Source of the DNA: an uncultured cyanobacterium
GTDB taxonomy: Bacteria > Cyanobacteriota > Cyanobacteriia > Cyanobacteriales > Geitlerinemataceae
Length of the DNA: 64,000 bases
Direction: 5' to 3'
Assembly (NCBI GenBank): GCA_937899645.1
Contig: CALCCD010000116.1
Location: forward strand, 1-64,000
In this document: in pieces, positions 57,517 to 64,000 of the stretch
How the letters are laid out: every line of letters begins with the position of its first letter
How positions within the stretch are numbered: the stretch's first letter is position 1
Notes under the pieces: generated by a model
The model's database searches: none
The model's input: the letters and a program-made list of their open reading frames with translations, nothing else
Told to the model about the DNA's origin: nothing
Made by a program: the position numbers and the translations under genes

Positions 57517-58728
57517 TCAGGCGATGCTGCGGCGCTTGCGCGACTCTTTGTAGGACGTGCCGATATTTTTCAGTCCGGCCTTGATCATCTGCTGCTCGAG
57601 TAGGGCGAAAAATCGCTGGCGATCGCCGCCGCGCACGACGGCCTGATTGTGCGCCTCAGCCAGCGAGACCGGGTAGCCGTAGCCTTTCTGCACCTGGGAG
57701 ATCGTCGCGCCGAGGGCGAATTCGCGCAGGGCGTCGTCTTCGGCGACCCAGGCAGGCAGGTCGATGCGGGCGATTTCCGTGCCCACGTGAACGTAGCAAA
57801 AATAGACGGCGTGGCGATCGCCGTAGTGCTTCAAAATCGCGTTGTGAGATTTCCACAGGGCGCTGCGTTGACCGGGCTCCAGGAAGCTGCCCCAGAGGCT
57901 GGTGTCGCGCATCGGCTCGAAGGAGGCGCGAAAGCTTTGGGCGCGATCGCCGTCGTCATCGACCTCGAAACGGTCGAAGTCGATAACACCATCACGGGAG
58001 AGTTCAGCCAAGCGCAAAAAGTGCGTCGCTTCGCCGCTTCGCGAGGCGCTCAGGTAGCCCACCAGCGGCACGCGGGCATCGGCCAGCGTGTCCCAGGCGT
58101 CGAGGATCGGCGGCAAAACGCGATCGCGCGCCTCGCTCGGCAAATTATCGAGAAACCAGTAGATCAGTGACCCATCGGTGAGCGCCAGGGTGCGCGGCTC
58201 GTCGGCGGTTTCGCCGGACTCTGCCCGCTGCGTTTCGCCTAGCTCGGCCAGCGCGATCGCTTCGGAGACCGTCCGCCGGTGTCCCATCCACTCCTCGGTG
58301 CTGATGCCCCACTGCCGCGACAGATATAGATCTTCGGATTTGTAAATCGCCTCGGGGAGGCTGTCGAGCAGCGGGTGGCGGTTTTGGCCGTAGTGGAGCG
58401 CGATGCGTCCGGTGTTAATCAGGTAACAATAGGCGATTTCGTGGTGGCTGGGGGAAATTTGCGAGCCGTCGGTGGCGATGACGGTGTGGCGCAGGTGGGG
58501 CGGCGCGATCGCGTGGGCGCGATCGAGCGGTTCGGTGGGCGTCGCGGCGGCGAACGGCAGTCGATCGCCCCAGGCGGCGTGGAGCGCGAGCAAGCGATCG
58601 ATATCGGCGGCGGCTTCACCGACTAGGCTACGGGCGCGATCGAGCCGTTTGCTGGCGGCGGTGGCTTCATCGCGCAGGTGTTGGCCGATCTCGGGCAGGA
58701 AGCGACTGACTTGGTTGAGGTCGAGCAT
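57517..58728 (-). CDS. NurA domain-containing DNA double-strand break repair nuclease-like protein
   Basis: 'VIATDGSQISPSHHEIAYCYLINTG...TLALTDGSLIYWFLDNL...VPLVGYLSASRSGEATHFLRLAEL'. Confidence 0.85.
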   Translation of the reverse strand: MLDLNQVSRFLPEIGQHLRDEATAASKRLDRARSLVGEAAADIDRLLALHAAWGDRLPFAAATPTEPLDRAHAIAPPHLRHTVIATDGSQISPSHHEIAYCYLINTGRIALHYGQNRHPLLDSLPEAIYKSEDLYLSRQWGISTEEWMGHRRTVSEAIALAELGETQRAESGETADEPRTLALTDGSLIYWFLDNLPSEARDRVLPPILDAWDTLADARVPLVGYLSASRSGEATHFLRLAELSRDGVIDFDRFEVDDDGDRAQSFRASFEPMRDTSLWGSFLEPGQRSALWKSHNAILKHYGDRHAVYFCYVHVGTEIARIDLPAWVAEDDALREFALGATISQVQKGYGYPVSLAEAHNQAVVRGGDRQRFFALLEQQMIKAGLKNIGTSYKESRKRRSIA

Positions 58729-58958
58729 GGCGGGACGATGTGCTTATCGGGATCGAACGGTGGGAAGCGGGAGTTCTGCGAGTCAATTTACGTGAAAAAT
58801 TGGCGGTCTTTTCGTTCGAGGCGAGCCGCAATTTAAGTGAACCCACTGACAGACAAGCGGACGTGTTTGACCTAGCCTAAATTGGGATCGAAGGCGTGTC
58901 TTCCCCTGAATTGACGCATCGATTGCCGCCTACTCCATCTGCCGCTAACCGATCGCCC

Positions 58959-59807
58959 ATGCTGAACCACGAACTGAAAGAAAAAGCCATCGAACGGCTC
59001 CAAACTGCCGAGCAAAATCATGCGGATTGGGTCGAAACAGTTACGCACGACGCCCAAAAACTCTTCGATCTGAGAACATCGACGGCGCGCAGGATTATCC
59101 GCGTCTGCGAAAGTTATATCAACACTCTAGCGAACTCGCCCAAAGAGTTTGACAAGTCTGTCGCTGCTTTCAAGCTGGAATACGATCGGTTTAGAAAGCT
59201 GAGCTATGAAATTGAGGTTGAAGCCAAAGAGCAGGCCAAGATTCGCAATGCAACTGTTGGAGCGGGGGTTGCGGCAGGTGTCGGGGTTGCGGCCTTCGCG
59301 CCGTCTGCGGCGATCGCGATCGCGACGACCTTCGGCACGGCCTCCACGGGCGCGGCAATTTCCACCCTGTCCGGAGCCGCAGCGACGAATGCGACCCTGG
59401 CATGGCTCGGCGGTGGAGCCCTCGCAGCGGGAGGCAGCGGCATGGTGGGTGGTCAGGCGCTGCTCGCCATGGCGGGGCCTGTCGGCTGGACGATCGGGAG
59501 CGTCGCCGTCACGGTGGGCATGATTGGGGCGAGCAGCCAAAACGAAAAAGTCGCGAAAGAAACGCTGCGGCACGCTGCCCGAGTCAAAGCGGAAACGGCC
59601 AAACTCAAAGCTGCCGATATGAAAGTCACGCAGCTCCATGAGTTGACCTCCGCGCACGCAGCGGGCGTTTGCGCTCAACTCGGAGAGCTGAGCGGTTCGG
59701 CTCCCGGCAATTACCTTCAGTTCAGCCGAGAGCAAAAACAGACCCTCGCCGCCCTCATCAACAACATGCGATCTCTATCCAAGCTCCTCAAGAAAAAGAT
59801 CGCGTAG
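58959..59807 (+). CDS. Coiled-coil plus Gly/Ala-rich hydrophobic (glycine-zipper-like) membrane-interacting protein, unknown function
   Basis: N-terminal helical region, then 'VGAGVAAGVGVAAFAPSAAIAIATTFGTASTGAAISTLSGAAATNATLAWLGGGALAAGGSGMVGGQALLAMAGPVGWTIG'. GTG alternative start at 58896. Confidence 0.75.
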   Translation: MLNHELKEKAIERLQTAEQNHADWVETVTHDAQKLFDLRTSTARRIIRVCESYINTLANSPKEFDKSVAAFKLEYDRFRKLSYEIEVEAKEQAKIRNATVGAGVAAGVGVAAFAPSAAIAIATTFGTASTGAAISTLSGAAATNATLAWLGGGALAAGGSGMVGGQALLAMAGPVGWTIGSVAVTVGMIGASSQNEKVAKETLRHAARVKAETAKLKAADMKVTQLHELTSAHAAGVCAQLGELSGSAPGNYLQFSREQKQTLAALINNMRSLSKLLKKKIA

Positions 59808-59819
59808 GCGTCGGCAACC

Positions 59820-61265
59820 GTGAAAGAGAACCAGCACCAAACGACGCAGATCGTCGGCAGCGCCGTCGCTGAAGCGAACCAGCAGCGCCTTGCAGAACTC
59901 CAGGCATCGCTGAATTCCCAAGACCGCGCACTGGCCGATGCCCTCAAGCAAATTGCAGGCGTCCGAGAATTCATCGGGATGCCGGATCGGATTTTGGGCA
60001 GCTCCGCGACCAAGCATGGCGAAATCGCCGAGCAGGTCGAAGTCGGCATTCGCAACGCCAGGGATCTCGTCGATCGGCAACCGCCTACCGCCACATTCGA
60101 GGGCGTTGGACGCACCGCACCGGCGGACTATTCGATCGATGGCGTCGAAGTCCAATCCAAATTTATCAACGGGGCGACGAAGGGACTGAATCACGTACTC
60201 GACCACATGCGCAAGTACGATGACTTCGGGCGCGACGGCTCGTACTACCATCTGCCCCGCGACCAGTACGAAGTGTTTCAGAAGGTCTCGAACGGCGAGT
60301 CGGTTCCGGGGCTGCACTCGCGGACGGCTCGCAGCATTCAGCAGAAAATCCAGGAAATCGAGCAGACCTCAGGCAAACCGTTCGGGGCAGTCGTCAAGCC
60401 GGGAGTTTCGTCGTACGCCGAAGTCCAGCAGGGCGAAGTGCAAAAGACCCTGGACAGCCATGAGGAGGACATTCGCGATCGCAACACCGAGCGCCGCGCC
60501 GCGATCGAGCTAGAACACCAGCCCAGCTTTGACGAAATGGCGCAGGTTGCCCTGAAAGGTGCTGCTTTTGGCGCAGTTCTCAAAACGGGGTTCAAGTTCG
60601 TCGAGAAAGTCACTCAGGAAAATAAGAATCCTTTCGAGGGACAGTTCACCACCTCGGACTGGCGAGAGCTGGGGATTGCTGCCGTAGAAGGCGGAGCAAC
60701 CGGCGGCATCTCGGGAGCGACGATTTACGGGCTGACCAACTTTGCCGGTCTGTCCGCACCGCTGGCCGGAGCGATCCTGAGCGCCGGATATTCGGTGGCG
60801 AGTCTGGTGAGGCGATATCGGCAGGGCGAGATCGACATGAACGAGTTTTTCGAGCTGGGGCGGCTTGCCTGCGCGGAGTCGGCGATGGTTGCCATTGGTG
60901 CAGCAGCAGGGCAGGCGCTGATTCCGATTCCGGTGCTGGGCACGGTTATCGGCACGATCGCCAGTCGCATGGTGATGCACTTCAGCAAGCAATACCTCGG
61001 CGATCGAGTGCCCGATCTTCAGCGGGAGCTGGACGATTATTACGATCGCGTCACAGCGGACATCGATCGTACCTACGCGAAGGTCGTAGCGAGCATCATG
61101 GTGGAATTCCGCAAGCTCGGCGACCTGACGGATGCGGCGTTCGATCGCTCGAAGAATGAAGCCCTACGGCTTCAGGCCAGCATCGATTTGGCGCGAGCTT
61201 ATGAGGTGCCAGAGGCGGCCATCATCCATACAACGGAGGAACTGGACGACTTTATGAAGGCGTAG
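59820..61265 (+). CDS. Nuclease-like (D-x8-QxK) N-terminal domain fused to Gly-rich hydrophobic C-terminal region; candidate effector/toxin-like protein
   Basis: GTG start 12 bp after the upstream stop. 'KHGEIAEQVEVGIRNA...TAPADYSIDGVEVQSKFINGATKGLNHVLDHMRKYDDF...YYHLPRDQYEVFQKVSNGESVPGL', then 'IAAVEGGATGGISGATIYGL' and 'AIGAAAGQALIPIPVLGTVIGTIASRM'. Confidence 0.72.
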   Translation: MKENQHQTTQIVGSAVAEANQQRLAELQASLNSQDRALADALKQIAGVREFIGMPDRILGSSATKHGEIAEQVEVGIRNARDLVDRQPPTATFEGVGRTAPADYSIDGVEVQSKFINGATKGLNHVLDHMRKYDDFGRDGSYYHLPRDQYEVFQKVSNGESVPGLHSRTARSIQQKIQEIEQTSGKPFGAVVKPGVSSYAEVQQGEVQKTLDSHEEDIRDRNTERRAAIELEHQPSFDEMAQVALKGAAFGAVLKTGFKFVEKVTQENKNPFEGQFTTSDWRELGIAAVEGGATGGISGATIYGLTNFAGLSAPLAGAILSAGYSVASLVRRYRQGEIDMNEFFELGRLACAESAMVAIGAAAGQALIPIPVLGTVIGTIASRMVMHFSKQYLGDRVPDLQRELDDYYDRVTADIDRTYAKVVASIMVEFRKLGDLTDAAFDRSKNEALRLQASIDLARAYEVPEAAIIHTTEELDDFMKA

Positions 61266-61396
61266 CCGCCGCCAAACTGTCCGAATCGGGCTATTTCGCT
61301 GTGTAGAGACGCGCCAGGGCGTTTCTCACCCTCGGTAGAGGCCGAATTCATGGGATTCACCTAATGTGAGGATGTCTTCAACCCCAAGAAATCGAT

Positions 61397-61555
61397 ATGG
61401 ATATCATCCGAATTTTGGTCGCGATCGTCGTGCCGCCGCTGGGCGTCTTCCTGCAAGTCGGCATCGGCAAAGACTTCTGGATCAACCTGCTACTGACGTT
61501 TCTGGGCTACATCCCGGGCATCGTCCATGCCATTTGGATCATCGCTAAGCGCTAG
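61397..61555 (+). CDS. Pmp3/YqaE (UPF0057) family small membrane protein, 52 aa; missed by the ORF track
   Basis: Manual translation: MDIIRILVAIVVPPLGVFLQVGIGKDFWINLLLTFLGYIPGIVHAIWIIAKR*. Confidence 0.92.
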   Translation: MDIIRILVAIVVPPLGVFLQVGIGKDFWINLLLTFLGYIPGIVHAIWIIAKR

Positions 61556-61600
61556 GCGCAGCCTCCCAAAAATCGGAATCGCGAATTTGGGAATCCCCCG

Positions 61601-61630
61601 ATGCACGTATCGAGAACGTGCATTTTTTTT
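61601..61630 (+). terminator. Rho-independent terminator after the Pmp3-family gene
   Basis: Stem ATGCACGT / ACGTGCAT followed by a T8 run. Confidence 0.85.
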
Positions 61631-61656
61631 GCGGATTTTCGGCTAGCTGCACCTAG

Positions 61657-61779
61657 GGCGTGTCATCAATTAGCGCTAGACCCCTTGCGGGACAGGCTGT
61701 TGAACGCCCGACCCAAAAATAGAACTAGGGGCTGAAGCCCTGACTGGAGAAGCGCTGGAAATCTAATTAATGACAGCCC
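61657..61779. mobile_element. MITE-like element (copy C), 123 bp, IS5-like TIRs flanked by CTAG direct repeats
   Basis: CTAG|GGCGTGTCATCAATTAG...CTAATTAATGACAGCCC|CTAG. Confidence 0.75.
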
Positions 61780-62148
61780 CTAGCGAAACGTCCGTCCGAA
61801 CGGCCAAATCGAGAGCGATAACAGCTTCCAGTGCTGCACGGCGAAGGGAATACCGACGATCGTAATTGCCAAAATCGCCGCCGAAACGAGGTGGGCGATC
61901 GCGATTTCCCAGCCGAACAGCACCACCCAAATCACGTTAAAAATCGTCGCGAGCGTGCTTTCGCCGCCTTCAACTTCGACGATTTCGCGACCGAATGGCG
62001 TCATCGTCGCGAAGCCGATTTTGATCGTTTGGATGCCGAACGGAATCCCAACGATCGTCAAGCACAGGCTCAGCCCGCCGATGATGTACCCGAGACCGGC
62101 GAAGAAGCCACCGAAAATCAGCCAAATGACGTTGCCGAGGAAGCTCAT
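61780..62148 (-). CDS. YccF domain-containing membrane protein
   Basis: Start at MSFLGNVIWLIFGGFFAGLGYIIGGLSLCLTIVGIPFGIQTIKIG; two 'TIVGIPF' repeats typical of YccF. Confidence 0.92.
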   Translation of the reverse strand: MSFLGNVIWLIFGGFFAGLGYIIGGLSLCLTIVGIPFGIQTIKIGFATMTPFGREIVEVEGGESTLATIFNVIWVVLFGWEIAIAHLVSAAILAITIVGIPFAVQHWKLLSLSIWPFGRTFR

Positions 62149-62284
62149 GGGGCAATGGGGGCGAAAGAGCGGGGAAACGGGCAAGGGAATGGGAAAGACG
62201 GCGATCGCCAGACTTCGGACGTTCGCGTTACCATTTTGACGCGATTGCCGCTCGATTGGCATCGCGGATTTTTTTCTCGCAGCT

Positions 62285-62692
62285 ATGGATAGACCCACCG
62301 CCCGCAAACTGCTCGTCGATCAAGGCACGGCCTCGCTGACCCAGCGCAACCCAGACGCGATGCTGCTGCGGCTCGATCGCGGCGAAGCGCCGATCCCCGG
62401 CCAGATGACCTCGATTTTGGTGGCGCTGAGAGTGCTCTACAAGGAGCTGGAGGGTGAGGAGAGTATCGATCGCGAGCTGGCGCGGGCGCTGTATCGGCTC
62501 GCGCGGGAAAGCCAGCGGGCGCTCTGGGTCGGACGCGAGCGCGGGGTGGCGTGGCCGCCGATGTTAGCGGAAGATCTCGATCGTGTTGAAGCAGGCGTCG
62601 AGGGCGTCCTCTCGGGCGACTGGCAGACCCCAGCGTCGGAGATGACCGTGACGGGACAAGTGCAGCTCGAATTGCCCAGCGCGGACGGCTAA
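62285..62692 (+). CDS. Conserved cyanobacterial hypothetical protein
   Basis: 135 aa, well-formed ORF 'MDRPTARKLLVDQGTASLTQRNPDAMLLRLDRGEAPIPGQMTSILVALRVLYKEL'. Confidence 0.75.
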   Translation: MDRPTARKLLVDQGTASLTQRNPDAMLLRLDRGEAPIPGQMTSILVALRVLYKELEGEESIDRELARALYRLARESQRALWVGRERGVAWPPMLAEDLDRVEAGVEGVLSGDWQTPASEMTVTGQVQLELPSADG

Positions 62693-63036
62693 CCTTTACC
62701 GCTGATTTTGACGGTGTAGCCCTGGTTTTTCAGCACCTCCGCCACCTTCGCCGCCGCGTCGCCCTGAATCTCTAGCGTCGCGTCTTTCACCGTACCGCCC
62801 GTCCCGCACTTTCCTTTCACCGCTTTGAGCAGTGCTTTGAGCGTCGCCGGAGCGTGCTGAAAACCGCTCGCGATCGTCACGGTCTTGCCGCCGCGACCCT
62901 TCCGCGTTGCCTGAACGGTAATCTTCTGTTCGGTAGGCGGCAGATCGACGACTTCCGCTTCCGGCTCGTCGTGCTGCCCGAACTCGGAATAGACGACCCG
63001 ATCGCCGCCCTTACCTCGGGATTTCTTCCGACCCAT
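62689..63036 (-). CDS. SUI1/YciH (eIF1-like) translation factor
   Basis: 'KITVQATRKGRGGKTVTIASGFQH...LLKAVKGKCGTGGTVKDATLEIQGD...VLKNQGYTVKISG'. Confidence 0.95.
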   Translation of the reverse strand: MGRKKSRGKGGDRVVYSEFGQHDEPEAEVVDLPPTEQKITVQATRKGRGGKTVTIASGFQHAPATLKALLKAVKGKCGTGGTVKDATLEIQGDAAAKVAEVLKNQGYTVKISGKG

Positions 63037-63830
63037 TATTCTCTCTCCGTTCCACGCTTCGTCGCGACCAAAAAGCCCATCATGCCGCCGATCGTCGTGT
63101 AGTGGACGGCGCGATCGAACCCGGCCTCGCGCGCCAGCCGCACCTGCTCGTCGCCAGTTGGGAAACGATCGATACTCGGCGCGATGTATTCGTACTCGGA
63201 CTTTACGCCCAGCTCCGTCGCGGCGGGCACGACGAGCGCATCGAGATACCAGTCCTGAATCGCGCGGAAGACCGGCGAACTCGGGCGGTGCATATCGAGA
63301 ATCGCCACCGTCGCTCCGGGCTTGAGGACGCGGTGCAGCTCGCGCAGTCCTTGGGGAATATCGGTCAAATTTCGCAGGCCGTAACCCATCGTCGCAGCGT
63401 CGAAGCAGTCGGCCTCGAACGGTAGCGCCAGGGCATCGCCTTCCAGCCAGTCGATCGCGCTGGCGGGCAGTTCGAGCTGGGCGCGATCGCGCGCCGCATC
63501 TAGTAACTGACAGGAAAAATCCACTGCTGTCACCGACCCGGATTTCCCCACGGCCTCGGCCAGAACAAACGCCAGATCGCCACTACCGCAGCACACGTCC
63601 AGCGCCCGATCGCCCGGCTGTGCCCGCGACCAGCCCACCGCCATCTGCTTCCAGATGTGGTGCAGCCCACCGCTGAGGCGATCGTTAAGGTTGTCGTAGA
63701 CCGGCGCGATGTGGTTGAAAATCGACTGCACGCGATCGGGCGTTACTTCTGTCTCGCGAGATTTGCTGCCAGCCTCGATCTCCGTACCGTCGGACTCCTG
63801 CAAGGCGCGCTCTAAAGCCGGGCTCGTCAC
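63036..63830 (-). CDS. ubiE: UbiE/MenG C-methyltransferase (demethylnaphthoquinone/phylloquinone methylation)
   Basis: 'VQSIFNHIAPVYDNLNDRLSGGLHHIWKQMAV...ALDVCCGSGDLAFVLAEAVG...MGYGLRNLTDIPQGLRELHRVLKPG'. GTG start at 63830 overlaps the upstream stop. Confidence 0.92.
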   Translation of the reverse strand: MTSPALERALQESDGTEIEAGSKSRETEVTPDRVQSIFNHIAPVYDNLNDRLSGGLHHIWKQMAVGWSRAQPGDRALDVCCGSGDLAFVLAEAVGKSGSVTAVDFSCQLLDAARDRAQLELPASAIDWLEGDALALPFEADCFDAATMGYGLRNLTDIPQGLRELHRVLKPGATVAILDMHRPSSPVFRAIQDWYLDALVVPAATELGVKSEYEYIAPSIDRFPTGDEQVRLAREAGFDRAVHYTTIGGMMGFLVATKRGTERE

Positions 63831-64000
63831 GATGCGCTCTCGAGGCAAGACAGCGCCAGAGCGAGCTGCCGCGCGTAGAGCCCGAAGGCATCGACTTCGC
63901 CAACGTCGTGCTTCTGGGCGCTCTGCCATTGCAGCGACAGCAGACCCACGACGCGATCGCGGAAAATCGCCGGAATCACGGCGTGGGACACCAGCCCGAT
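63827..64000 (-). CDS. C-terminal end of a GAF-domain protein truncated by the window edge
   Basis: Manual translation: IGLVSHAVIPAIFRDRVVGLLSLQWQSAQKHDVGEVDAFGLYARQLALALSCLESAS*; not in the ORF track because its start lies outside the window. Confidence 0.7.
   Translation of the reverse strand: MGLVSHAVIPAIFRDRVVGLLSLQWQSAQKHDVGEVDAFGLYARQLALALSCLESAS

Overview
The window is high-GC cyanobacterial chromosome: HIP1-type GCGATCGC octamers are frequent, and apcE, a cyanobacterial-order atp operon and glnB are present. About 50 CDS are supportable, mostly housekeeping. They include a large DUF4347/DUF11/RTX-repeat surface protein, sphR-sphS-phoU, ureF, an LCP protein, an orphan umuD-like gene, moaD, a group 2 sigma factor, ligA, apcE with three linker repeats, atpI-B-E-G-F-H-A-C, a 1433-aa SNF2 helicase, glycan enzymes, sfsA, glnB, leuB, cobS, a PatA-like regulator, gltS, folB, typA, an MlaF-like ATPase, an AGCS symporter, NurA, and a GAF/ubiE/SUI1 gene chain. 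Two small accessory cassettes stand out. (1) 52240-53656 encodes a Trypco1-like protein followed immediately by a trypsin-like protease with a complete catalytic triad and a C-terminal EAD1-like adaptor domain. This looks like a protease arm of an NTPase-regulated conflict system, but the partner NTPase is not in the window. (2) 58959-61265 encodes two tightly coupled proteins rich in Gly/Ala hydrophobic helices. The second carries a D-x8-QxK nuclease-like motif, making it a candidate uncharacterised membrane/nuclease effector module. I also found a short IS5-like MITE family (two full copies, one partial), a missed 52-aa Pmp3-family ORF, an edge-truncated GAF gene, several rho-independent terminators, and repeated in-frame 12-15 bp micro-repeats in separate genes. 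All family assignments come from reading motifs; no database search was run.
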